Shown here piece after piece: positions 1 through 10,337 of a stretch of 55,000 bases of DNA (its first letter is position 1; every line of letters starts with the position of its first letter). The notes under the pieces are model-generated. The model did no database searches and was not told the DNA's origin. It saw only the letters and a program-made list of their open reading frames with translations. The DNA comes from Cristatella mucedo. Lineage: Eukaryota; Bryozoa; Phylactolaemata; Cristatellidae. A program made the position numbers and the translations under genes. Location of the stretch: the NCBI GenBank assembly GCA_009760855.2, contig WPIO01000032.1, forward strand, positions 75,001 through 130,000, read 5' to 3'.

Positions 1-844
1 CACGTAGGTGTCATAGATGTTCGACGGTGTGCAATATATCTGGGCGTTTAGATTCTGTTACACTGCGTTAACTTTTATCGCAGTGGCCCGAAGCCTCTAC
101 GTCTTAAAAGTCGGGTTTTTTCTGTCGAACTAGATTTTAAGCAGGCGAATCAAGGTCGGAATCTAAACTGTAGCCAGTAGTCACGATTGAGGGTATAAAG
201 GAATACGGAGAATAATCGTCAGAGTGCCACCGTGTTAAGATAGGACGCGACATAGAAGCAGCGGACGTGTGGTTTAGTACAGCGAGTCCACTTAAAGCGA
301 GCCTTGCATTGCACCAGTTGGCTATACTAGATAGATACGTGTGCAGATATCCGTACCTGTATGCGAATGTATCGGCATAAACGAGCACTGTGCTGTGGAC
401 GAGAAGCCAGAAAGAAAGCGAAGAATTGCGGCAAATAGTTGGACGAGATGCTGAGGATGCTCGTAAATAAGGTCTAGTCAAATGGGGAGAGAGCAAGTCA
501 ACCTGAGCTATGCAAATGTTGACAAGTGGCCGGAGGAGCATAAGCTGTGCCGGAGCAGGAGCAGCAGCAGCGACCGACGGTTGGTAACATCGGGTCGAGC
601 GACTGTCAATCGCCTCTTCGGCCGACGACGACGACTCGAAATCGAACAGCAAGTGGAGCAAGCTGAGAGCAATACCATCAAGAGGGGAGGGAATAAGACG
701 CGGTTCTTGTCGGTGATAGCATGCTGGCATCTGCCGTAAAAACCCCAAGTGGCCAAGCCCTGCAGCACCTGCTCTATGGAGCATTTTTCGACTACACCAG
801 TTCTCCAAGAGAAGCCATCCCGTTTACGGACGAGATTTTACAAG
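1..844. other. Unassigned sequence at window start
   Basis: No homology is recognisable. Overlapping open frames exist on both strands: a 223-codon frame on the minus strand at 137-808 and an 85-codon frame on the plus strand at 482-739. Neither has a family motif or clear splice context. They overlap each other, so at most one could be real. The minus frame is rich in Ser and Ala, as expected of a chance frame. Confidence 0.3.
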
Positions 845-1012
845 TCGACCCTGTGCATGTTGCCTCTAACCGTGTTTTATGCTAGTTGACATTGTGCATG
901 GCACCACTAGCCATCTGATTGTGCTTTCTTTACAGTATATATGTAAAGTGCCTAGAAGGAGATTAAGTTCTTCGAGGGTGCTATACAAATATATTATTAC
1001 TATTATTATGTA
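845..1012 (+). mobile_element. LINE 3' tail fragment (L2/CR1-type)
   Basis: This matches the 3' untranslated end shared by the other LINE copies in the window. It contains the repeated 'gtgcatg' and 'accactaacc'-like blocks, then 'gtaaagtgcctagaag', then a short irregular ATT-rich tail. Only the 3' end is present, which is the normal result of target-primed reverse transcription with 5' truncation. Confidence 0.75.
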
Positions 1013-1721
1013 AACAGTTTTCACGGGCTACTGACCGACTGGCTTGGCATCCAAAGTGTCTGCAAGCGTTAGTCTTCCAATCTTCTGAACAACTGACACT
1101 TTCGTTTTCGGAGGTTGGGGCGACTTTCAGCTTTTTTGTCACCGAAAGGGGACAGAGCAGTGGGTAGCTTAATGCCTGCCTGGACCAGTCAAATGGAGAA
1201 CGTGGAATGCCATTCTATTCTAATCGAAACTGCCGATGTGAGTGTAAGAACTTGTTAGGGAACGCAGCAAAAACCAAGAAATACTGCTCGGCGGTTTTTT
1301 GCATCCTTGAACCTGCTGAAAAGCACACAAGACTGCACATAAATGCACTGCATATTTTAGTCAATGTGGCATGGAAAGCAGCACTGCTGTGAATGCAATA
1401 TTAGGTCAGTCGCAGGCCACATTGAGTTCTGCTCATTGCTGGTGTGTTGACCAGCAAGCTCTGTAGTAAGTAGGCAGCCTTGCACACATGTCAAGAGAAA
1501 GCCCAAGTTACAGTTTCATTCCCGTCTCGTGGAGGCCCTGGCTACAGGTACAGCAACCAGTGATGATGCGTTCGAAAAGCATAGCACCTGAATGACTGCT
1601 GGATCAGTGGATACCAAATGTCTAGGTCGCAGACAAATTTCAGCCACCATCATGATGCATGGACTTGGGTTAGTCTCTGGCTGCACTGGGTAAGTCCAAG
1701 CAGACCACATTGAAGGATCAA
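1013..1721. other. Unassigned intergenic sequence
   Basis: Nothing recognisable. A 61-codon plus frame at 1207-1392 shows no motif and is probably chance. Confidence 0.3.
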
Positions 1722-2064
1722 GCAACGTCACACCACTTCTCGCCGACCTACACTGGCTCTCCCAAATCAAGAAGTATACCGACTTTAAAGTTCTGTCACA
1801 CCTGTAGGCCTCTTTAGTCCCTGGCTCCTGCCTATCAGAACTACTTCCCACCAGTCTAGCCATCGTACCAACCACTTTTCGGAATGTAACTGTTTACCAA
1901 TACCTCGTACAAACCTCAAATGCTTTGGAGACTGAGCATTCGGTTCGTATGCTCCCAAAACCTGGAATTCACTTCCGACTTGCATCACGACATCCCCTGA
2001 CTTGAATACATTTAAAAAGAAATAGAAAACGCACCTATTTGTGACAGCATTTAGTGGGTAATAG
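1722..2064 (+). mobile_element. LINE fragment: C-terminal end of the reverse transcriptase ORF, sense
   Basis: The sequence follows the C-terminal block common to all copies here (a 'PLLADLHWL'-type motif through 'KAWNSLP'). It has accumulated indels and base changes and is no longer open. It stops just after the ORF end, where an oppositely oriented copy begins with its ATT tail. Either that second copy inserted here or the junction arose by rearrangement. Confidence 0.7.
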
Positions 2065-2828
2065 TATTAATAAGACTTGATAAAGCACACTCAAAGAACT
2101 AAATTTCTAGGCGCTTTATATTTGCTGCAAAGGAAACACCATCGAATGGTGAGTATCATGCTTAATAAATAACATGAATAACATGGTTAGGGGTGATATG
2201 CACAGGGTCAGCATACAAGTATGGTTAGTGGCAGAATGCAGTGTCAGCACGAATAAGCATATAAAAGTACGAATCACAGCTACCCACTAAATGCTGTCAT
2301 AAATAGGTGTTTTAAGTTCTTTTTAAATGTGGTCAAGTCAGGGAATGTTCTGACGCAAGTCGGGAGTGAGTTCCAGGCTTTGGGAGCATACGAACTAAAT
2401 GCACGGTCTTCAAAGGATTTGAGATTTGTACGAGGTATTGGTAAACTGTTGGATTCCGAAAAGCGGGTGGTACGATGCTTGGCCTGGTGGGGGAGTAGAT
2501 CTGAGAGATAGGCTGGAGCCAAAGAATGAAGTGACCTAAAAGTGAGCGACAAAACCTTGAAGTTGATGCGTTGCTTGACTGGTAGCCAGTGCAGGTCGGC
2601 GAGAAGTGGTGTGTGTGGCAAGTGCGATGCTCACGACAGACAAGCCTAGCTGCAGAGTTTTGCACCATCTGTAATCACCTGATTGCACATGCCGGAAGAC
2701 CAGCAAGCAGAGTTACAGAAGTCATGATGGGATGTCACAAATGCATGGACCAACTTAGATGCAGTATCAGTCTAAAGAAGCCAGAATTTTAGCGTTGACG
2801 TTATGTAGCTGAAAGTAGCCAGACTTGA
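2065..2828 (-). mobile_element. LINE fragment, antisense: RT C-terminus plus 3'UTR
   Basis: Read on the minus strand it runs from the region after the RT catalytic motifs, through 'LHWLPVKQRINFK' and 'SYAPKAWNSLPT', to the 3'UTR and a short degenerate ATT tail at 2065-2075. A 113-codon open stretch survives at 2280-2621. It lies head-to-head with the sense fragment to its left. It is similar to the CR1/L2 group but is only the distal part of the element and cannot be autonomous. Confidence 0.8.
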
Positions 2829-3020
2829 CGGCTTGTGTACTAACACTCGGCATGTTGATACTAACCAAATTTACATGTTGACACCGTGCATGCTACCTCT
2901 AACCACGTTACGCTTGTTGACACTGTTCACGTTAGACCAACCATTTGAGCATGCTTCTTAGGCAGTATGTGTAAACTGTGGAGACAAAGATTAAGTTCTG
3001 AGGCCACTATAAAAATGTAG
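2829..3020 (+). mobile_element. LINE 3' tail fragment, sense, degenerate
   Basis: Short blocks match the LINE 3'UTR: 'catgttgatactaacc', 'gtgcatgctacctctaacc' and 'agattaagttctgaggcc'. It is more diverged than neighbouring copies and has lost its ATT tail. Confidence 0.55.
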
Positions 3021-3479
3021 CCAAGCTATGATGAAACTTGTAGTCAAAGTAAGAAGTTTGCTCAGTCACCCGTTTATCAACCGGGAGCCCTCCCAGCACT
3101 TTCAGCAATAGAGATACAGGACTGAATCACTTGGACTTAATCGGCTGCAGAGGCCATTTTAATATAAGTTTGGCTAACGTAGCCAAAACTGAATTACAGT
3201 AGTCCAGTTACAGTAGTGCAGTGTAGACGAAACCAGGAAATCAAGATAGGACCAGCTTCCTCGTGCCTTACTGAATGCCTTCGATGATGCAAGGAATATT
3301 ATTGGCACTGAGACCTCGTGTGCTAGCAGCAGACTTGTCCGTGATGATACACACATCATCACAAGTGTGACTACCGATCACAAAAGCGAGCTGCATCGAG
3401 GCCTCAGAACTGAATGGCCGCCGGTAATAAAAAAAAGCCCATTAATGCGACGAGCAAGTGACAGCCGTGAGATTCACCA

Positions 3480-5091
3480 AGTTCGAAGTGGCAGAAGATT
3501 TTATTACAAAAATGAGTGGTATAAAAAATGACAATTTACAGAACTCCGGCATGTTGCCGACCGTCGAACAGAACCAGCTTGCGCCTAAATGAGGCTACAG
3601 TCGCAGCAGCGGCTAATGAAAAAAAACCAAAGCGGCCTAGCGCGGAGTACGTACAGTCAGTGTGCGACCTAACGGGAGCCAGGTGACCAGCAGCGGATGT
3701 CCTTCGACTGACTGATGCATTCGAACACCGAAGCGACAGCCGTAAGTGCATGCGAGCTCACCAGCAGCCGGAAGAAGCCGGCTGCCTGGGCGTCGGGTCC
3801 TCCGATGGCCGGCGGCAGAGGCAAGGCGCGCAGAGACGGACGAACGAGAAAAGAGCCGGCCAGGCTGCCCCTCGCGGCAGCAAAGCGCGATTCGACTCGG
3901 CACCTTCCCGGCTCGGCCGCTCGTCGAGCGCCCTCCAGTCGGCATGTTTGCAAGCAGCAAGCGCGAGGTAAAGCTGGAGGTGGCAGCAGCCATCGCGCAG
4001 GTTTCCCTAGAGAAGCAGGGCGCTAGCGTGCCGGAGCCAGGCGCAAAAGAACACGTGCCAACACCCCGTTGGCCAGTGAGGGGCGCACATCTGCCAGTGC
4101 AGTAGAGAGGTGGTGCAGGGCACTGCGCATAGCATGCATGCACGGCAATGTCATCGCAGAGGTCAACAAAAATATATAAACATCTCGGTAAGACGCGCGC
4201 GAAATGCGCGAGCACACGCAGATATGACGGTATTGCACGGCCGAGCGCTTTGCACGGCTGGCAGCAGGCACCCGGCAGCGGTGCGGCAGACAGCACCTGA
4301 AGCCAGCACCCGTAGTAAAGTCGTACAAATGAGGATAGTGTGCAAAAATATACAGTCAAACTATCTGTGCATGAAATATTTACAGCGCATAACCGGGGGA
4401 GCGAGAGGGACGGCTCTGTAACCTTGAGAAACAATTTAGCCGACGTAGCATTCGACGTACGACTGCCGTCAGATAGAGCACAGGGCCAGACAGGGAGAAT
4501 TACTAGTAGAGCAAAGGAAAGTTGGCTCAAGCAAGTATCAAGCAAGACAGCCATATAACGAGGAAGAGTGAGAAAGAAAAAGAGAGAAAAAGAGAGAGAG
4601 CGTGAGACAGAGACAACCAGTTAACTGTCAGCAGATCTGACACGAGGAACAAGGAGTTTTTTTTTACGTCGAAGTTGTACGGTGGTAAGGCTTTAAGAGG
4701 GCCGAACTGCTGCCACCCGAACAGCGAACACATAGCTACACGTGTGAGCGACTCGCTACTGGCAGCCAGCAGCAGCCGAGTCCAAGCTGCTGTCTCCACG
4801 GGATCGACCCTGACAAAGAACAAATACACGCAGCGCAGCCAGGAAGACGGAAGAAAACCGGTACGGCCGGCAGGTCAAGTCGTCGCAGCTCCTGACGCAC
4901 GAGCCTCTCTGCTCGTCTGTGTGCACACAAGGTTCGTCCGTCGTTCAGGCAAACCAGATATGCCGTCGTTCGCGGATGCCAAATATGCTCGCGAGCGCCG
5001 GTTCGGTCCGAGCGGCTGGCTGGCTGGCTGGCTGGAGAGCGCGCCAGCGCGATTGTCGACCGGCCCGCCGGCCGGCGGCCCTCACCCTTCG
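3480..5091 (-). other. 3'UTR of the betaglycan-like gene (inferred)
   Basis: This is the sequence between the stop codon at 5094-5092 and the first AATAAA on the minus strand at 3505-3500. A pyrimidine-rich stretch lies at 4562-4605 as read on the transcript. The UTR contains a 305-codon ATG-initiated open frame (4554-3637) of unknown meaning, with a hydrophobic N-terminus and many cysteines. The UTR extent is inferred from the poly(A) signal alone; no transcript evidence is available. Confidence 0.5.
3500..3505 (-). promoter_or_regulatory. Polyadenylation signal AATAAA
   Basis: This is the first exact AATAAA that I find on the minus strand after the stop codon of the betaglycan-like gene. 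A T/G-containing stretch follows it at about 3450-3480, as expected near a cleavage site. A distance of about 1.6 kb from the stop is ordinary. Confidence 0.5.
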
Positions 5092-5685
5092 CTACACAGA
5101 GATAGGCGAGCGTGACGTCTGCGAGCCCGAGTCCTCGGTCGTCGGCACGGACAGCAGGCGCCGACGAGGGTCGGTGCAAGTGTGAATGATCCACAGCGCT
5201 CCGACGGTGAAGCAGCCGACCACGAACGCACCCACAGCGATGCCAATGACCATGCCGACGGCCAGGCCGCCGGCAGGAGCGGGCATGCCGGCGACGCCCG
5301 GTGGCCCGCCGGGCGCCGCCGGCAAGCGATCGAGCGCCGACCCAATGGGCAAGTGGGCAGCATCTGTGGCCCGCTTTGCCGGGGCTGCGAGAGGCGTGCT
5401 CGCCCTCACGTCGTCCACGGCAGGAAACGCTGCAGCCCAGGAGCTCGTGGCGCGCAGCTCGACGGACGGCGACATCGACAACGAGGCGCTCAGCTGCTGC
5501 TGCCCTAGCTGGCGGTCTTGAGATGCGGGCGACTGATGGAGGCTGCCATCTGACGGTGCGCTGCGCTGGCCCTGGATCACCAGCGCGCCCGAGTGCACGC
5601 GCACCAGCTCACTGCTCCGGTGCGCCGCTTCTGTGGGCTGCCGAGCTGACCTCTGCTGGCTGCAGTACTGAGCCTGCGTCAAGCA
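5092..5685 (-). CDS. TGFBR3-like: Exon 5: ZP end, stalk, transmembrane helix, tail
   Basis: The acceptor TTTCAG gives a phase 0 start at Cys354, followed by Cys361, the last ZP-C cysteine pair. A low-complexity stalk of about 130 residues has one dibasic KR at 457-458. The helix is encoded at about 5265-5185. The 30-residue tail begins with the stop-transfer DPRRR and ends PISV, a possible class II PDZ ligand. Intron 4 is only 127 nt. The stop codon is at 5094-5092. Confidence 0.93.
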   Translation of the reverse strand, partial: CLTQAQYCSQQRSARQPTEAAHRSSELVRVHSGALVIQGQRSAPSDGSLHQSPASQDRQLGQQQLSASLSMSPSVELRATSSWAAAFPAVDDVRASTPLAAPAKRATDAAHLPIGSALDRLPAAPGGPPGVAGMPAPAGGLAVGMVIGIAVGAFVVGCFTVGALWIIHTCTDPRRRLLSVPTTEDSGSQTSRSPISV

Positions 5686-6121
5686 CTGAAACACGGCGAA
5701 AGCCGGAGGGCGCTCGGAGCAGCCTGACTCGCCCTCGCGCTGCCGCCGCCTGCCGCTAAGAGGGCGGCGGCGCACGTCTGCGCTCTGCCGCCAGCTCAGC
5801 TAGCAAGCTTACCAATTTCGGTCCGGCGGCAGCGCCGGGTGCAGTGGTGGCATCATTGTGCGTCGGCGGCCTAAGGCTGCATAGGTCGACTGTGCAATGT
5901 AGGAAGGAGAACGATGGAAACGGCCTGGTCGCCTTGAACGAGAACCGTCTGTGCGAAGCCAGCTCGTTTTCGCCGTGCCACAGCAGTGTTCCGTCAATGG
6001 CGCACCTACACGTTCGGTACACTGCGATTGCACAAGTAGACCGCCTCCGGCCGGGGCAAGGACGCAATTAACTTCAGCCGGGCTGCCTGTAGCCAAGAGC
6101 ACACAGGAGCGCTGAAAGTTA

Positions 6122-6193
<72 letters not shown>

Positions 6194-8430
6194 AAGAGGG
6201 GTGACACCTCAGAGGTGAACAGAGATAAAGGGGGAGAGTGGTGAGAATCATTAAAGAAAAAAGCGAGGCAAGTACTCCAGACTCCAGTGGCAAGAAAACG
6301 TTCCAGTGAAGGCACGAGCATGATAAACAACCCAGGTGGACCACTGCAGCTGGCCACGAAGTGCAGGCAAAACACCAGGGCAACCGGTGCTCCTCAAAAG
6401 TCCATTACTGGGTTCGGCACCGGCCAGTAAAGCCGCAGCTCTTTAATGAGTCAGTCAGGGCAGGCAATAAAAAGGAGCCCATATCCAGTTTCCCAAGCAG
6501 CCAACCTAAAGGGGGCCAGGCTCACGAGACTGCAGGCTGCCGAGGTTGCAGCACTGCAGCCAAACACACCATACCGATTTGCACCTACCCTTGCCTAGAC
6601 GGCATGAGGCCATGGCCTCGACTCATCGATCCATACATCTAAGCATCTGCGAATCCTTGCCGAGCGATTCGAAACCTCTCGTGCCCAGGCCAACTTGTGA
6701 CCAATCAAGCAGGAACCCCACGGCCCACCCACCCCCGTGGGAGGGAGGGGGGGGGTGGGCGCCCTATCGTGACGAGCCAGCTGACATGACGGCTGGTCAG
6801 CAGCATTGGGTCATAAGAGTGGTTCCCCCTTCTTACCCGCGGTCCACCAAGATCCCTCGCTTGCTGCCACCTTCACTAGCGGCCGACGACAGGAAGCAGC
6901 TGCTGATGATGGCCCGAAGCGTCGAGTGGTCGCCACCGGCTTCGGGCGAAACTTGCACGTACAGTTCGTCGCTGGTATACACTCGCAGCGGGTAGTGCCT
7001 CAGCGGTGCCACGTAGGCGTCCGACTGGAAGAACGTGATGCTCATGTTCAGCTTCCACGCCGGCGGTGACGCCGGCGTGTCGACCTGAAGCTGAGTTCGG
7101 TTCGAGTACTCGCACACGAACGGCAAGCTCCACAAATGGCCGGCACCAGCTTCCGGCCGGCGGGCGGCGGGCGCCCGGCTCGGCAACATGTCGCCCGACC
7201 CAGACGACTCGTCGTCGTCCTCGTCCTCGCCGGGGCTGGCCATGAAGCTGCGACCTTGGCGCCTGGCGGCGGAAGCGGCCGATCCTCGGTCGCTGTCCGC
7301 CAGCTGGATGCGATTATAGGCGCGGCCCTGCTCCTTAATCACCGTGCCTCCGCACTCGGCAAACGTCGTTGTCAGCACGTAGTGCGTTCCATTGTTGGAA
7401 GCGCGACACGAGAAATCGTTGAAGCTCAACCGCTGCGACTGGATCCGTGCTTCGTCCAGCCCCGGGCGCCTACACGAGAACAGCCGATAGCATGCACGGC
7501 TGAGCCGACGATTGGCCCAAGCAAGGCAAGCAGACGCCTGGCGTTTTTTTCTCCTTTTTTTTGCCCAAGACAAAAAAGTGGACATACATATTTGCATAAC
7601 TCCGGCACGGCAGGCAAGCATGAAAATAAAATCAGGCACGTACAATCCAGGCTATATAATAATAATAATACACTTGATATAGCACGCTCGGAGAACTCAA
7701 ATCTCTTTCTGGGTACTTTACATTTGCTGCAATGGAAGCACGATACATATTCCGCCGGTTCAAGCAGTCAACCACCTTCGTCTCGGCTGACTGCTAAGCA
7801 GTACCAGTCCATGTTCCAAAACCCGAGCAAACGATTGATTTCCCTTTACCTAAAGTCACGACTTAAGAGAGTATGCATACGTTCTGGTCCCGAAATTCGC
7901 ACTGAACTTACCTGAACGAAGCTCTAATGCCAGTACGTTGGCACTCGATGACGAGATTGTCGCGAAGCAAACGGTTTAAACTGTCGGTCTGCATAGTGGC
8001 ACCGATTGTACTTGCAGCCACAAGGCCTACAACGACAACCGTACACAAGGTTCACTACGATAGCAGGGCTGAGAAAGGCTGCAGAAAAAGCAATCCAATT
8101 CGGAAAAGGGAGGAGCAGCAACCATCAGAAGGCAAAGCTTGCAACAACAAGATATACATCAAGCTCGGCAGACAGCGATCTGCAACAAAGCAGCTTATTC
8201 CAGTAAGAATTGAATGCATACAGTTATGAAAGGGCACTTAAAGTGCAGTGACTCAAGAGAGAATCAACTTGTGGTGACTCGTCGTGGCAGGGCTAACACG
8301 ACGACTGCTTACCAGTGACGGCTGCGGCCGGAAATACTGCAGCAGCAACGTTTCTAGCAGGACTGTATTCAGCATAAACGAAAGCAAAGGAGATGACGAC
8401 GGCATTGCACGCCACACCACTCGGCCTCAT
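5092..8430 (-). CDS. TGFBR3-like: Betaglycan-like ZP-domain co-receptor, five exons, 550 aa
   Basis: The CDS is join(8430-8313, 8026-7912, 7469-6837, 6005-5813, 5685-5092) on the minus strand. Exon lengths 118+115+633+193+594 give 1,653 nt, exactly 550 codons plus stop, and all introns are GT-AG. Residues 1-20 form a signal peptide. ZP-N cysteines lie at 68, 99, 117 and 197, and ZP-C cysteines at 269, 290, 326, 331, 354 and 361. An acidic run with SSGSGD (159-171) is a glycosaminoglycan attachment site. N-glycosylation sequons lie at N104, N201 and N219. A Pro/Ala/Ser/Gln-rich stalk spans 362-493, the transmembrane helix 494-520, and the Ser/Thr-rich tail 521-550. The helix region (GIAVGAFVVG, VGALW) closely resembles vertebrate betaglycan. 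By homology it would bind TGF-beta-family ligands at the plasma membrane and present them to signalling receptors. The orphan domain is absent, so it is shorter than betaglycan (about 850 aa). Family assignment is firm; ligand and function are inferred. Confidence 0.9.
5813..6005 (-). CDS. TGFBR3-like: Exon 4: ZP-C core
   Basis: Starts after GTGTAG, with one base completing Gly289. It then encodes Cys290 and 63 further codons and ends in phase 0 at donor GTAAGC. The RFSFKAT...FSFLHCTVDLC stretch is the signature ZP-C strand pair and matches betaglycan's RFSF...LQCELTLC. The acceptor has a poor pyrimidine tract, but only this site gives both the right phase and the Gly-Cys junction. Confidence 0.9.
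6125..6190. repeat. (GA)n microsatellite in intron 3 of the betaglycan-like gene
   Basis: About 33 uninterrupted GA units. In the transcript this is a (CU)n run about 120 nt upstream of exon 4. Confidence 0.97.
6837..7469 (-). CDS. TGFBR3-like: Exon 3: ZP-N body, GAG site, start of ZP-C
   Basis: The acceptor is TCGTGTAG and the donor GTAAGA; one base, 210 codons and two bases give a phase 2 to phase 2 exon. The ZP-N motif FNDFSC...NNGTHYVL...CGGT aligns with betaglycan's equivalent DPTC...NGTHFVL...GCGT. The insert between the third and fourth cysteines holds EDEDDDESSGSGD. ZP-C begins at LPFVCEYSN, and the exon ends just before the conserved Gly-Cys. Codons are GC-rich at third positions. 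Confidence 0.93.
7656..7755 (-). mobile_element. LINE 3' end fragment in intron 2
   Basis: On the plus strand it reads ATA repeats, then 'cacttgatatagcacgctcggagaactcaaatctct'-type sequence, which is the reverse complement of the LINE 3' tail. The insertion is in the same orientation as the host gene and lies wholly inside the 442-nt intron 2. Confidence 0.75.
7912..8026 (-). CDS. TGFBR3-like: Exon 2: start of ZP-N
   Basis: The acceptor is TTGTAG and the donor GTAAGT. Two bases complete codon 40, 37 codons follow, and two bases start codon 78. It carries the first ZP-N cysteine (C68) in an 'NLVIECQRTG' context. Intron 1 is 286 nt. Confidence 0.85.
8313..8430 (-). CDS. TGFBR3-like: Exon 1 (coding part): signal peptide
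   Basis: The ATG at 8430-8428 has A at -3. It encodes a short polar start, then the hydrophobic core NAVVISFAFVYA, with a likely cleavage after Ala20. The exon ends in codon 40 (G|GC) at donor GTAAGC. An in-frame stop lies 18 nt upstream of the ATG, so the frame cannot extend much further within this exon. A possible acceptor (ctcgcag) lies just upstream of the ATG, so a noncoding 5' exon or an alternative upstream coding exon remains possible. Confidence 0.7.
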
Positions 8431-10280
8431 AATGCTGCGAGATCAGCAGCTAGCTGACGACCAACTGGCTGGGTCCTCGGAGACAGCAAGCCATCGGCAA
8501 CAAACAAGTGGGGGTGGGTGGGTAGCCAGTTAAAACTAGAAGCTCTGAAGGGACAGCAGAGCATGCCAGGTCCAACACCTAGATAGGCAGGTGGGAAACC
8601 AGAATAACAAACACCATGTCACAAGCAGCTGGAGGATTATAAGGCCAGTGGGGAGGAAGGAAGGCAGCCGGTACTGTAGCTGCTCTTCCATTAAGGAAGT
8701 GTCACAGCAAGGAAGCCACTACCGGCTATTACTTGGTGCAAGAGCAGGCGAAGCCGATGTGGTGGTGGTCGATAGGCGACCAAGCCCGGTGAACTGACCA
8801 CGGCTATCAGCTGCAAACAATAGGACTCCACCGGAAATTCAACTGCTGCCATCCATCAGAATCACTCATGATGGGCAGCTTGGCTGCAAGCAGCCAACCG
8901 CAGCTTGTTTGTTCAGCAGAGACAACAAGGGTACTTATAACGATCGGGTCTTCCAAATAAACCGCCAGCTTGTCAGGGTATGAGTGTGTCCGCGTGGGTG
9001 AGTGAGTGTGTGTGCACGCCTGCATGCACGTGTGCCCCTTTACCTGCCGAGAACTTAGCAGGGTATTATCCATGCCTCAGATGCTGGGTGCATCGACAAA
9101 CAATAGCCAACGGTTGCATCGTGCAGTAAGAGTCAGCCTTTAATCATGCAAGGCTTCCAGCAGCAAAAACTATCATTTGAAAGGCTGACAACAGGACAGT
9201 GGCAGTATATTTCAGTTACATCTTCTGCTCAGCCTCCTACGGTCAGCTGCCAGTCCCGAGGGTCAGTTGTTGCCTGCTGCACGACACTGCAATGCAGTGC
9301 CAGGGAATAAAGCTTTGCACACTAACCTTCAGTGGCAATCACTGCAGCCCAGGTTAGCAGCCACACGGCATTAGTCAGGTGCTGTACCATATTGAACTGG
9401 CACGTGTAACTGATGGCAAGGAGGGGACTCTTAAACAATCCTTCGAACACTGTCAACTGAATGAGTTGTATACAGCCAGTCTGAAAAAAAGTATAATTAT
9501 GTTGCTGCATCATAAACATCTCGCAAGCATACGCTCCTATCCTACAGCAAAAACCTTCAATTCGACACTGTAGCATTCTAAAAAAAAACGCGAGGCCGTG
9601 ACTTGCTATTACAGCAGACACAATGTATCTGCTAGCAAGTGCTGCAAGCTCTAAACCTTTCCCTGGGGCCAACCAACATGCAACTGACAGTGCGCTATTC
9701 ATCGACCAGTGTTGCGTTACATCAGTCGGTTTGAAAAAGTTGCAAAGAAGCTCAAAAAAACAACCAACTACGACATGGGGCACTTACCAATCTCGCAACA
9801 CACACACCGTGTGCTCTTTCTCAAGCTGCCAGTAAGCGACAGCATGCCATCCACGCTAGGGCCAAGGCTACTGAAGTTCGTAAGCTAGGATTTATTTTAT
9901 CAATCGCTGCAGCAAGTGCAACACTATAAACATTTGCTCAACCTGGGCCAACAGACCAACGATTAGCTGAACAGAAACTCTTAGCATCGTCAGAGGACAG
10001 ACAGCATCTCACTAACATTGTCCAACTCAAACACGGAAACTTCCAGCGAACAGCAGCTGATTTGATGGCAGCATAAATGTCAGCCATAATGTCCCAATGG
10101 CCGATTGTCACAGAATTGAGTTTGAGTGGTCGACAACTCCCAGCCCACCCACCCAAAGCAGTGCTCAGATGAGGTAAGTATAGATGAAGATCGGTGCAAA
10201 TATAGATGAAGATGGTCGGTGCCATCTGGCTGTTTATAAGCAGGCTCGTCGGAGACTGCTAAGAAATTAACGGAGTGCAG

Positions 10281-10337
10281 TATGTCGAAATAGCACGAGT
10301 ATGTCGAAATAGCATGAGTATGTCGAAATAGCATGAG
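10281..10337. repeat. Three tandem copies of a 19-bp unit
   Basis: The unit tatgtcgaaatagcaygag is repeated three times exactly end to end, differing only at one C/T position in the first copy. Confidence 0.95.

Noticed and set aside
5301-5759. Plus-strand ORFs over the last exon
   Set aside because: Antisense of the stalk and transmembrane exon in a GC-rich region; no independent motif.
7136-7915. 259-codon plus-strand ORF
   Set aside because: It is the antisense shadow of exon 3 and intron 2 of the betaglycan-like gene; the minus strand has the domain matches and splice sites.
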